Notes under the pieces: model-generated
Seen by the model: the letters and a program-made list of their open reading frames with translations, nothing else
Told to the model about the DNA's origin: nothing
The model's database searches: none
Program-made: the position numbers and the translations under genes
Shown: piece after piece, positions 24,031-32,708 of the stretch
Position numbering within the stretch: position 1 is the stretch's first letter
How the letters are laid out: each line of letters opens with the position of its first letter
DNA from: Hominenteromicrobium mulieris
GTDB taxonomy: Bacteria; Bacillota; Clostridia; Oscillospirales; Acutalibacteraceae
Assembly: GCF_020687165.1 (NCBI RefSeq)
Contig: NZ_JAJEQC010000002.1
Direction: 5' to 3' (one strand)
Length of the DNA stretch: 64,000 nt

Positions 24031-26537
24031 GCGTTTGCACACTGTGTCCGCGAAAATGCGGTGTTGACCGTGAAATAATGCGCGGCTACTGCCAAAGCGG
24101 CGGCAAAATGCACATTGCGCGCGCGAAGCTCCACTACTGGGAGGAGCCGCCCATCAGCGGTACGCGCGGCAGTGGCACGATCTTTTTTACCGGCTGCTCG
24201 CTGCGTTGCGCGTTTTGCCAGAACAGCGAGATCTCCGGTGGAAGCCTACACGGCAAGGATTTCACGGTTGAAGAATTTATCGAGACGATAAAAAAACTCG
24301 AAGCTATGGGCGCGCACAACATCAACCTTGTTACGCCGACGCACTTTGCATCGCAAATTGCCGAAGCGCTGCGCATCTATAAGCCGCGCGTGCCCGTTGT
24401 CTACAACTGCGGCGGGTATGAATCGGTCGAGACACTGCGCATGTTAGAGGGGCTCGTCGACATTTACCTGCCGGATTTCAAATATGCGGACGACGATCTC
24501 GCCGTGCGGCTTTCCAATGCGCCGCACTACTGTGAAACGGCGCTTGTTGCCATTCATGAGATGGTGCGACAGACGGGCGAAAATGTGTACGACGAAAACG
24601 GCATGCTGCAAAAGGGCATCATCATTCGGCAGCTCATTTTGCCCGGCCACACGCGCAATTCCATGCAGGCGCTGGAGCTCATCAAACAGCATTTCTCGGG
24701 CGTGCCCGTGAGCCTGATGAGCCAGTATACGCCGATGGGACGTGTTTTGCATGAGCCGGAATTTGCGGACATCAACCGCCGCATCACCCTGCGGGAGAGC
24801 CGCAAGGTACAAAATTATATGTTGGAACTGGGTTTGCCCGGCTTCTGCCAAAAGCGCAGTGCCGCCGGCGAACGTTATATACCGGATTTTACACAGTTTG
24901 ACACGGTCAACTTAGGGGAGGAAAAATCCATGCAGACAACGATCCAGCTTCTTTCACCGATGAAAAAAGTCATGGCGCAGGAAGAAAAGACCTTTGCGCC
25001 GTACCCGAAGGCGAGCGCTCTGCGCGGAGAAGAGACCGCGTTTCAGGCCATCGTCACGGGCGAGGGCGAGCACTACATTGAGGTGCGCACCGATGCACCC
25101 GTTAAAGTGGCGGTGTACCGCGAGGGCTATGTGCCGTGCACGCTTTCCGCATACCCGGACAGGTTCGATGATGACTACATCACAATAGAGCCGAGCACGT
25201 TCCCGGATGTGCTGTATCCCGTCACGGACGGCGCGGTGAACGTCAACGGCCGCGAGGTGCTATGGGTGAGCCTCAAAGTGAACGACGATGCCGCGGGCGG
25301 CGATTACCCTGTGGAGATCAGCGCAAACGGCAAAAGCGAAATTTTCCGTTTGACGGTCGTGCCGGTCACTTTGCCGGAGCAGAAGCTCACGTTCACGCAG
25401 TGGTTCCATGGAGACTGCATCGCAGCGCGCTACGGCGTGGAGATTTACGCAAAAGAGCACTGGGCATTGTTAGAAAAATATATGCGCATGGCGGCGGAAC
25501 ACGGCATGAACATGATCCTGACGCCGGTGTTCACTCCCGCGCTCGATACCGAGATCGGCAAAGAACGCCCGTGCACGCAGCTTGTGGAGATCACAAAGAA
25601 CGACGCGGGTTATCATTTTGATTTCGCAAGGCTTGCCCGCTGGGTGGAAACCGCAAAGGACTGCGGCATTTCTAAGTTTGAGATTTCCCACTTCTTCACA
25701 CAGTGGGGTGCAAAATGTGCGCCGAATATCTACGTCACCGAAAACGGCGAACGCAAGCTGAAATTCGGTTGGCATACTGCGGCAACCGACCCGGAATACG
25801 CGGCATTATTGCATGCGCTGCTGCCGCAGCTGCTTACATTCTTTGAAGAAGTAGGCGTTGAAAAAAATGACCTTATGTTCCACATTTCGGACGAGCCGAG
25901 CGAGGAGCACAAGGCGGACTACTTAAAGGCGAAAGCTGTTGTGGAGCCGTATTTGCCCGGCTGCATTCTGCGCGACGCGCTCTCGTCGTATGATTACTAC
26001 ACGGAGGGGCTCGTCAAGCACCCCGTCGTCGCGACGAACCATATCACGCCGTTTATCGAAAACGATGTGCCGGATCTGTGGGCGTACACCTGCTGCAGCC
26101 AGTGCGTGGACGTGGGCAACCGTTTCCTCGCGATGCCCTCAAACCGCAATCGCATTTTGGGCGTGCAGATGTGGAAGTATCACATCACGGGCTTCCTGCA
26201 CTGGGGCTATAACTTCTGGAACTCGCAGCTCTCCAAAGCGGTTATTGATCCGTTCAAGGTGACGGACGCAGGCGGCGCGTTTCCGGGTGGCGACGGATTT
26301 TCCGTCTATCCCGGCGAAAACGGCCCGCTGCCGTCGCTGCGGCAAAAGGTTTTCGCCATGGCGCTTTATGATATGCGCGCGTTGTCGCTCGCTGAAGAAA
26401 AGCTCGGGCGCGAAAACGTCTTAAAACTGCTCGGAGACGGCGAAAGCATGACGTTTGCAAACTATCCGCGCACATCGTCCTATCTGCCTGATCTGCGCGA
26501 GCGCGTGAACGAAGCCATCGGAAATGCGTGCAAATGA
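24027..26537 (+). CDS. Fusion of a PflX-like radical SAM protein and a DUF4091 (GH123-like) protein
   Basis: An 836-residue ORF. Residues 1-301 are a radical SAM protein of the pyruvate formate-lyase-activase-like PflX group: CTLCPRKCGVDR, then GCSLRCAFCQNS with the Cys-x3-Cys-x2-Cys iron-sulphur loop, ending in YIPDFTQFDTVNL, where such proteins normally stop. Residues 302-836 form a DUF4091 protein with a beta-sandwich, a TIM barrel and an HISDEPSEEH motif whose Asp-Glu pair is like that of GH123 hexosaminidases. A strong AGGGGAGG site and ATG at 24930 begin the second part, so it can be translated alone. A TAG one base out of frame (24913-24915) suggests a single-base change joined two genes. 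Confidence 0.78.
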   Translation: MSVCTLCPRKCGVDREIMRGYCQSGGKMHIARAKLHYWEEPPISGTRGSGTIFFTGCSLRCAFCQNSEISGGSLHGKDFTVEEFIETIKKLEAMGAHNINLVTPTHFASQIAEALRIYKPRVPVVYNCGGYESVETLRMLEGLVDIYLPDFKYADDDLAVRLSNAPHYCETALVAIHEMVRQTGENVYDENGMLQKGIIIRQLILPGHTRNSMQALELIKQHFSGVPVSLMSQYTPMGRVLHEPEFADINRRITLRESRKVQNYMLELGLPGFCQKRSAAGERYIPDFTQFDTVNLGEEKSMQTTIQLLSPMKKVMAQEEKTFAPYPKASALRGEETAFQAIVTGEGEHYIEVRTDAPVKVAVYREGYVPCTLSAYPDRFDDDYITIEPSTFPDVLYPVTDGAVNVNGREVLWVSLKVNDDAAGGDYPVEISANGKSEIFRLTVVPVTLPEQKLTFTQWFHGDCIAARYGVEIYAKEHWALLEKYMRMAAEHGMNMILTPVFTPALDTEIGKERPCTQLVEITKNDAGYHFDFARLARWVETAKDCGISKFEISHFFTQWGAKCAPNIYVTENGERKLKFGWHTAATDPEYAALLHALLPQLLTFFEEVGVEKNDLMFHISDEPSEEHKADYLKAKAVVEPYLPGCILRDALSSYDYYTEGLVKHPVVATNHITPFIENDVPDLWAYTCCSQCVDVGNRFLAMPSNRNRILGVQMWKYHITGFLHWGYNFWNSQLSKAVIDPFKVTDAGGAFPGGDGFSVYPGENGPLPSLRQKVFAMALYDMRALSLAEEKLGRENVLKLLGDGESMTFANYPRTSSYLPDLRERVNEAIGNACK

Positions 26538-26548
26538 ATTCATTTTTT

Positions 26549-26587
26549 AAAGACTGTCGTACTGTTTCGGTGCGGCGGTCTTTTTTC
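26549..26587 (+). terminator. Terminator of the typA-to-DUF4091 gene group
   Basis: AAAGACTGTCGTAC and GTGCGGCGGTCTTT pair over their whole length with three G-U wobbles and end in a T run. Confidence 0.85.
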
Positions 26588-26619
26588 TGAAATTTGCTCT
26601 ACCCATATTTGTCGTTTTG

Positions 26620-26628
26620 TGCTATGAT
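26620..26628 (+). promoter_or_regulatory. Extended -10 promoter of the M18 peptidase gene
   Basis: TGCTATGAT (26620-26628) is an extended -10. No -35 of good quality is found at 17 bp. Confidence 0.45.
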
Positions 26629-26657
26629 GAATAGAAACAAGGAAAGGAATGACCGAA

Positions 26658-27959
26658 ATGTTAAAGACTTCTGAAACCACCGAAAAGCTGCTGAAGTTTA
26701 TCGACGCTTCTCCGTCGTGTTTTCATGCGGTGAAAAATATATGTGTAATGTTGGAAGATGCGGGCTGCATTCGCCTGCTTGAAAACGAAACCTGGGCGCT
26801 CGAAAAGGGCAAGCGCTACTTTACGACGCGCAACGGCTCCTCCGTTTTGGCGTTCTCCGTGCCGGAAAACTATAACGGCATGCAGATTGTCTCCGCGCAC
26901 AGCGATTCCCCGACGTTCCGCGTAAAGAGCGGCGCGGAGATCATCGTAGAGGGTCACTACAAAAAACTCAACACCGAAGGCTACGGCGGCATGATCCTTT
27001 CCACGTGGTTTGATCGTCCGCTGTCGCTTGCCGGCCGCGCCGTGGTGCGTACCGAAAGCGGCGTAAAGAGCGTACTTTTGAACATTGACCGCGACCTGTG
27101 CATCATCCCGAGCCTTGCCATTCACATGACGCGCGGCATGGCAGACCACAAGTTAAACCCGCAGGTCGATCTGCTGCCCTTGCTCGGCGGCGAAAACGCC
27201 GATTATAACGCGCTCATCGCGGAAGAGGCAGGCGTTAAAAAGGAAGACGTCATCTCGAGCGATATGTTCCTCTATCCGCGCCAGCACGGCGTTGTATTCG
27301 GCATGGAGAACGAATTTATTGCATCCCCGCGCCTCGACGACCTCCAGTGCGCGTTCTCCGCAACGGAAGCGTTTTTGAACGCGGAAAACAAAGAAAAGCT
27401 GCTCATCAGCGCCGTGTTCGATAACGAAGAAGTCGGCTCGCTGACAAAGCAGGGCGCAGATTCCACGTTCCTCACGGATACCGTGCGTCGCATCGCTTCC
27501 GCGCTCAATATCCCTGAAGCGGAGTGGCTGCGCAAAATGCCGGATAGCTTCATGCTTTCCGCCGATAATGCCCATGCCGTGCACCCGAACTACACGGAAA
27601 AGTGTGACCAGACGAACCGCTGCTACTTAAACGGCGGCATCGTCATCAAGTACAGTGCAAACCAGAAGTATACGACGGATTCCGTTTCTGCCGCCGTGTT
27701 CGGCGAGATCTGCCGTAAGGCCGAGGTGCCGGTGATGATCTTCCATAACCGCTCCGATATGGCGGGCGGCTCCACGCTTGGCAATATCTCAAACGGTCAT
27801 CTGTCGCTCAACACGGTCGATATCGGCATCCCGCAGCTCGCGATGCACTCCTGCGTGGAGACGGCGGGCGAAAAGGACACCGCGTACATGGTAAAGGCCA
27901 TGACGGCGTTCTATAATGCGGATATCCGCCAGACGGCAGACGGCATGTATACGTTTTAA
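26658..27959 (+). CDS. apeB: M18-family zinc aminopeptidase
   Basis: A 433-residue cytosolic dinuclear-zinc aminopeptidase for acidic or neutral N-terminal residues. Metal-site motifs are SAHSDSPTFRVK (His near 78), IISAVFDNEEVGSLTK with catalytic Glu and metal-binding Glu (near 259-261), and the late GIPQLAMHSCVETAG (His near 403). ATG 26658 is preferred to 26649 because GGAAAGG is 10 nt before it but only one base before the earlier ATG. It stands alone and is followed after 42 bp by the broken amylase gene. Confidence 0.92.
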   Translation: MLKTSETTEKLLKFIDASPSCFHAVKNICVMLEDAGCIRLLENETWALEKGKRYFTTRNGSSVLAFSVPENYNGMQIVSAHSDSPTFRVKSGAEIIVEGHYKKLNTEGYGGMILSTWFDRPLSLAGRAVVRTESGVKSVLLNIDRDLCIIPSLAIHMTRGMADHKLNPQVDLLPLLGGENADYNALIAEEAGVKKEDVISSDMFLYPRQHGVVFGMENEFIASPRLDDLQCAFSATEAFLNAENKEKLLISAVFDNEEVGSLTKQGADSTFLTDTVRRIASALNIPEAEWLRKMPDSFMLSADNAHAVHPNYTEKCDQTNRCYLNGGIVIKYSANQKYTTDSVSAAVFGEICRKAEVPVMIFHNRSDMAGGSTLGNISNGHLSLNTVDIGIPQLAMHSCVETAGEKDTAYMVKAMTAFYNADIRQTADGMYTF

Positions 27960-28001
27960 GTTGAAGTCAGTATAACTCTCTTGAAAGGAACGAATATAAC
28001 A

Positions 28002-29306
28002 ATGTGGGCAGATAAAGCGGTGTTTTACCAGATCTATCCCTTGGGCTTTACCGGCGCACCCATGCCGAACGACGGCGTATGCGTGAACCGCATTTAAAAG
28101 GTCAAAGGGTGGATTCCGCACCTGAAAAAGCTGCATATCGGCGCGGTGTATTTTTCCCCGGTGTTTGAATCGGACAACCACGGCTACGATACGCGTGATT
28201 TTACAAAGATAGACTGCCGCCTCGGCACGAATGAAGACTTCAAAGCCGTGTGCGATGCGCTGCACGAAAACGGTATCAAAGTTGTGCTTGACGGCGTGTT
28301 CAACCACGTGGGCCGCGGCTTTTTTGCGTTCCGTGACGTGCAGGAGAAAAAGTGGGACTCTCCCTATAAAGACTGGTTTCACTTGAATTTCGACGGTAAC
28401 AGCGCCTATAACGACGGCTTTTGGTACGAGGGCTGGGAGGGACATTACGAGCTTGTCAAGCTCAATCTCTATAACCCCACCGTTGTCGAGTACCTTTTAA
28501 ACTGCGTCGGCAGATGGATCGACGAATTCGGCATCGACGGCCTGCGTCTTGACGTGGCGTACATGTTGAATGAAGATTTCATGCGCCGCCTGCGCGTGTA
28601 CTGCGACGGCAAAAAGCCGGAGTTTGTGCTCATCGGCGAGATGATTCACGGCGATTACAACCGCATCACCGCAGACGGCCTGCTGCACAGCGTGACGAAC
28701 TACGAGTGCTACAAAGGGCTTTACTCTGCGTTCAATTCGATGAATCTCTTTGAGATTGCGCATTCGCTCGGGCGGCAGTTCGGCCCGGAGCCGTGGACGC
28801 TGTACCGCGGCAAGCACCTGATGAACTTCGCCGATAACCACGACGTAACGCGCATCGCGAGCATTTTAAACGACGAAAAGCAAATTTACCCGCTGTACGG
28901 CGTGCTGTTCGCCATGCCGGGCATTCCGTGCCTGTATTACGGCAGCGAGTGGGGCGCAAAGGGCGAAAAGCATGAGGGCGACAGCGCCCTGCGTCCGTGC
29001 TTCGATGCACCCGTCGAAAACGAACTTACCGCGTTTATCGAAAAACTCGCGAAGGTGAAGACCGAAAGCCGCGCATTAAATTACGGAGATTATAAGAACA
29101 TCACCATTCAGAATAAAAATCTGCTGTTTGAGCGTCATTGTGATCATGAGACGGTGTTTGTTGCCGTCAATGCGGAAAACGCGCCGTGCTCCATAGACGC
29201 CCGCGGCGAGTACAAAGCGGTCGATTTTTTAACCGGCGAAACAAGCGACATCCACGGCAGGGTGGAGCTGCCGCCGTATGGGGTCAAATATTTGAAGCTC
29301 GTATAA
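28002..29306 (+). pseudogene. Alpha-amylase-family (GH13) gene with an in-frame TAA at codon 32
   Basis: From the ATG at 28002, with GAAAGGAA upstream, the frame reads MWADKAVFYQIYPLGFTG, the usual GH13 start, then meets TAA at 28095-28097 and continues unchanged as KVKGWIPHLKKLHIGAVYFS to 29306. The total would be 434 residues. Downstream all four GH13 regions are intact: VVLDGVFNHVG, GLRLDVAYML (nucleophile Asp), LIGEMIHGDY (acid Glu) and FADNHDVTRI. One C-to-T change (CAA to TAA) would explain the stop. The next ATG, at 28146, lacks the first barrel strand. It may be a fresh pseudogene, a read-through gene or a sequencing error. Confidence 0.85.
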
Positions 29307-29338
29307 ACCCAATGCTTTAAAACCGGTGTATTTTTTAG

Positions 29339-29383
29339 AAAAAGCAGATGTGTCACCAAAATCGGTAGATACATCTGCTTTTT
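29339..29383. terminator. Bidirectional terminator between the amylase gene and sigE
   Basis: AAAAAGCAGATGT and ACATCTGCTTTTT form a 13-bp perfect stem usable from both directions. Confidence 0.9.
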
Positions 29384-29401
29384 GTCGTGTTTATGGCGTG
29401 T

Positions 29402-30118
29402 TTATCCCGCCTTCTCCATTTCTGTCTTCAATCGGTGCAAAATGCGCTTTTCAAGCCTTGAGATGTACGACTGCGAAATGCCGAGTGCATCGGCAACTTC
29501 CTTTTGCGTGTGCTCCTTTTGCCGGTTCAGCCCAAACCGCAGCTCCATGATCTGCTTTTCGCGCGGGTCAAGCTTTTCAACGGCACGGAGCAGCGTTTGC
29601 TTTTCCGATTCCTGCTCGATGCCGCGATTCACAATGTCGGGGTCGCTGCCGAGTAGATCGGAGAGCAGAAGCTCGTTGCCGTCCCAATCCACATTCAGCG
29701 GGTCGTCGAGCGAGATCTCGTTTTTCAGCTGCGCCGTTTTGCGCAGGTACATCAGAATCTCGTTTTCAATGCACCGAGAAGCATACGTCGCAAGCTTGAT
29801 GTTGCGCTCCACGCTGAACGTATTTACCGCTTTGATGAGCCCGATGGTGCCGATGGAAATGAGGTCTTCCACGTTCACGGCAGGCGATTCAAATTTTTTC
29901 GCAATGTACACGACAAGCCGCAGGTTATGCGTGATAAGAGGGTCGCGTGCGTTCGGTTTTCCGTCACGGATGTTCTGAAAAACCACCTGTTCTTCCGCTT
30001 TCGTCAGCGGTGGCGGAAGCGTTTCCGGGCCGTTTATGTAGTGGCAGGTGTCTTCGTTCAGCTTTGATAAAAAGTGAGCAAAAATTTCGCGCATGCAGGT
30101 GAGAAAATCGTGTTTCAT
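29402..30118 (-). CDS. sigE: Sporulation sigma factor SigE
   Basis: A 238-residue sigma-70-family factor that drives early mother-cell gene expression. The N-terminus MKHDFLTCMREIFAHFLSK is a pro-sequence; region 2 is seen in ARDPLITHNLRLVVYIAKKF and VEDLISIGTIGLIKAVNTF, region 2.4 in NIKLATYASRCIENEILMYL, and region 4 in HTQKEVADALGISQSYISRL. It overlaps spoIIGA by 4 bp (ATGA), the conserved pair in endospore formers. The sigG gene that often follows in Clostridia is absent here; the next element is a terminator. Confidence 0.95.
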   Translation of the reverse strand: MKHDFLTCMREIFAHFLSKLNEDTCHYINGPETLPPPLTKAEEQVVFQNIRDGKPNARDPLITHNLRLVVYIAKKFESPAVNVEDLISIGTIGLIKAVNTFSVERNIKLATYASRCIENEILMYLRKTAQLKNEISLDDPLNVDWDGNELLLSDLLGSDPDIVNRGIEQESEKQTLLRAVEKLDPREKQIMELRFGLNRQKEHTQKEVADALGISQSYISRLEKRILHRLKTEMEKAG

Positions 30119-30975
30119 GGGATGTCCTTTCCGGGTTTTAAACCCTGTATCTGCGCGGCGTCACACACGGCGGCGCCGACGAGCGCCTGAAAACTCCCTG
30201 CGGAAAGCGTGCGGTCGGTCACGGCCACCCAGCATTCGATTGATATGCCCGAAAGCGAAGCCGCATCCGGCCGAAACGCGGGCAAAACACCGTCCGCTCC
30301 GAGTGAAGAAAACGGGATGAGCCGCATAGAAACAGCATTTTCCGTGCTTTGCATTCCGAAATTCGGCGGCAATATGTCACCGAGCGCACGCCGATCCGCA
30401 ACGATGGCAGGCGTGCCGGAAAAAGGCTCCGTCAGCGTCAGCCCCGTGTCAATTTTCGCCGGCAGCGTGACGGTTTTGCCCTGCCGTGTGATGGTCAGTT
30501 TTGCGAAAAATATGTCCGGCTCCTTTTTGCGAAACAGGCGGTCGAAGCCGTACAGCACGCCGTAAGAGACGCACGTGAGCAAAATGAGCGTCAATGCGGA
30601 AATGTTAAAATACACCGCGCCGTTTGCGAGCAAAATGCCGTGTATCGGCAGAAAATACGCCGCAGCCGTCAAAAGCCCGGAAAGCGCCGCGCCAAACAAA
30701 AACAGCAAAAAAGCGGCTTTTAAAAGCTGCGTCATCGGTTTTGGCGCAAACGCTGCCGCGCACAGCGCAAGCGATTCCAACAGCGCCAGCGGAAACAAAA
30801 CAACCCCCGGCAGCGCGGGCAGCAGGGCAGAAAGCCCAAACACCCCGCCGAGCACGGAAGCGAGCAAAAGCCTTTTTCCCGTAAGCGGCAGCCGCAAAAA
30901 ACGCCGTACCGCGCTGAGCAAAAGCGCGTCTATGTAGAGGTTCACGATGAAAAGCAGGTCGGCATAAACGGTCAC
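30115..30975 (-). CDS. spoIIGA: Sigma-E processing protease SpoIIGA
   Basis: A 286-residue membrane protease that removes the pro-sequence of SigE when the forespore signal SpoIIR arrives. The N-terminal half has five hydrophobic segments (about 1-150), beginning TVYADLLFIVNLYIDALLL. The C-terminal half has an aspartic-protease-like KIDTGLTLTEPFSG motif with the catalytic Asp near 176. The start is GTG (30975), 6-7 nt after GGGAGGTG; a longer in-frame start lacks a ribosome site. No convincing Spo0A box was found upstream. Confidence 0.9.
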   Translation of the reverse strand: MTVYADLLFIVNLYIDALLLSAVRRFLRLPLTGKRLLLASVLGGVFGLSALLPALPGVVLFPLALLESLALCAAAFAPKPMTQLLKAAFLLFLFGAALSGLLTAAAYFLPIHGILLANGAVYFNISALTLILLTCVSYGVLYGFDRLFRKKEPDIFFAKLTITRQGKTVTLPAKIDTGLTLTEPFSGTPAIVADRRALGDILPPNFGMQSTENAVSMRLIPFSSLGADGVLPAFRPDAASLSGISIECWVAVTDRTLSAGSFQALVGAAVCDAAQIQGLKPGKDIP

Positions 30976-31092
30976 GCTTTCACCTCCCGACACCAGTATA
31001 CATGTGGGACAAATTTTGATTCTGTCACATTGTGCCGCCGGGAAAAATTTTCGGAAAAGGCGGCGGAACGCGTGCTGCTTGCGGGTTTTGCA

Positions 31093-31121
31093 TTGACAAA
31101 ATCCGCATTGCCTGCTATGCT
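31093..31121 (+). promoter_or_regulatory. Promoter of the second sugar isomerase gene
   Basis: A near-consensus TTGACA (31093-31098), 17 bp and TATGCT (31116-31121) with TGC before the -10, followed within 13 bp by GGAGGTGG. Confidence 0.8.
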
Positions 31122-31148
31122 GAAAATACTTTTGGAGGTGGCGCTTCT

Positions 31149-31994
31149 ATGAACCGAATTTCTGTTTTTTACGAGCACATGGCAGAAGCCATGAAGCAGG
31201 AGAATATTACATTAGATGAAGTGTGCGCGGCGGTAAAACGCTTTGGCTTTGACGGTGTGGAGCTTGATGCGAACCGTATTAAAAATGAAGGCGATGTAAT
31301 TTTGCCTGCGCTGCAAAAATCCGGTCTTTGCGTGAACGGCATTTATAACTTTTTCGATTTCGGCAGCGAGACGGGTTCCCCGGAAAACGACCGTGCGGAA
31401 TCTCTGCGCGTCATAGACTGCTGCGAAAAAGCAAACTGCAAGTTCCTGCTTGCCGTGGCGGGTTTTTTGACGGAGGACGAAATGGTGCGCGGCAGCGCAA
31501 AGTATGAAACCCGCCGCCTGCGCATGGCGGCATCTTTAACGGAGCTTACAGCGGAAGCGGAAAAGCACGGCATCACGGTTGTCATGGAGGAGTTCGATAA
31601 CCTTACGGCGCCGTACTCCCGTGCCGATGAGCTCATGTGGTTCATGCAGCATGTGCCCGGCCTGCGCTGCGGCTTTGATACCGGCAATTTCCTTTATAAT
31701 GAGGAGGACGCGGTGAAGAACTTTTCCCTGTTCCGTCCGTACATTGCGTCCGTGCACTGCAAAGACCGCGCGTTTACGGAAAACACCGGCAGTCCGTGCG
31801 TCACGGTCGCAAACCGCAAACTGTATCCCGTGGCGGTAGGCGACGGCAATCTGCCCATTGAAAAAATGATGCGTGTTTTGCTTGACTCCGGTTACACCGG
31901 CAGCTTTGCGGCAGAACATTTCGGCTCCATAGAGCAGCTGAAATGCATGGAGCGCTCGGCGGCGTTTTTGAAGCGGGTACTCGGGGAGAAGTGA
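31149..31994 (+). CDS. Sugar phosphate isomerase/epimerase (TIM barrel), second copy
   Basis: A 281-residue TIM-barrel protein starting MNRISVFYEHMAEAMKQENI. VVMEEFDN (about 141-148), GFDTGNFLYNEED (about 177-189), SVHCKDRAF (about 201-209) and FAAEHFGS (about 258-265) supply the Glu, Asp, His and Glu metal ligands of the xylose isomerase-like fold. It shares only the fold with the 12406-13227 protein. The ATG with GGAGGTGG upstream is used; the frame is open further upstream without a start signal. The response-regulator gene begins 28 bp on, so part of its transcript may reach it. Confidence 0.8.
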   Translation: MNRISVFYEHMAEAMKQENITLDEVCAAVKRFGFDGVELDANRIKNEGDVILPALQKSGLCVNGIYNFFDFGSETGSPENDRAESLRVIDCCEKANCKFLLAVAGFLTEDEMVRGSAKYETRRLRMAASLTELTAEAEKHGITVVMEEFDNLTAPYSRADELMWFMQHVPGLRCGFDTGNFLYNEEDAVKNFSLFRPYIASVHCKDRAFTENTGSPCVTVANRKLYPVAVGDGNLPIEKMMRVLLDSGYTGSFAAEHFGSIEQLKCMERSAAFLKRVLGEK

Positions 31995-32022
31995 GGCTAA
32001 CAATTTGTAAATTGGAGATACT

Positions 32023-32700
32023 ATGGAAAATCACAGAATTTTGATTGTTGAAGATGATGAGGCTATTGCGGGTGCGGTCAGCCGCATCATCGAATCTTGG
32101 GGGCTTACCCCGCGCTGTGTCCGCGATTTTCGCGATGTTCTGCGCGAATTTACGGGTTTCGACCCGCATCTTGTCCTCATGGACATCACCTTGCCGTTTT
32201 TTAACGGCTACCACTGGTGCAGCGAGATCCGAAAAATATCCGCCGTGCCGATTATTTTCGTCTCCAGCGCGTCGGAAAATATGAATATTGTGATGGCGGT
32301 AGACATGGGCGGCGATGATTTTATCGCAAAGCCGTTCGACCCCTCCGTGCTTATGGCAAAAATTCGCGCCGTTTTGCGCCGTACCTACGACCTCGGCGAC
32401 CGTGTGCCGGTCATTGAGCGTGGCGGCGCGGTCTTGAACCTGAACGATGAGACCGTGACGCACGACGGCCAAAAGGTGCAGCTCACGCGCAATGAGTTCC
32501 GCATTTTGCAGACGCTTATGGAAAGCCGCGGCAAGGTCGTCAGCCGCGAAACGCTCATGACACGCCTTTGGGAATACGACCTGTACATTGAAGAAAACAC
32601 GCTGACCGTCAACATGACCCGCCTGCGTAAGAAGCTTTCCGGCATCGGCCTGACCGATTTCATCACGACGCGCGTCGGCAGCGGCTATGTCGTTTTGTGA
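32023..32700 (+). CDS. OmpR-family response regulator, Bce type
   Basis: A 225-residue regulator: receiver domain HRILIVEDDEAIAGAVSRII with phosphoacceptor Asp in LVLMDITLPFF (near 53) and conserved Lys in FIAKPFDP, then a winged-helix DNA-binding domain (about 130-225, TRNEFRILQTLMESRGKVVS and VGSGYVVL). The gene order regulator, kinase, ATPase, permease is that of BceRS-BceAB systems, which detect and resist cell-wall-active peptides such as bacitracin. The expected target is the ABC gene promoter at 33716-33789. The kinase gene starts 8 bp later. Confidence 0.9.
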   Translation: MENHRILIVEDDEAIAGAVSRIIESWGLTPRCVRDFRDVLREFTGFDPHLVLMDITLPFFNGYHWCSEIRKISAVPIIFVSSASENMNIVMAVDMGGDDFIAKPFDPSVLMAKIRAVLRRTYDLGDRVPVIERGGAVLNLNDETVTHDGQKVQLTRNEFRILQTLMESRGKVVSRETLMTRLWEYDLYIEENTLTVNMTRLRKKLSGIGLTDFITTRVGSGYVVL

Positions 32701-32708
32701 GGTGACCC

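Noticed and set aside
30976..31030. Spo0A boxes upstream of spoIIGA
   Set aside because: ATTTGTCCC and TGACAGAAT only partly match the 0A box, and spacing to a -10 is wrong. Spo0A control is likely from biology but not visible here.
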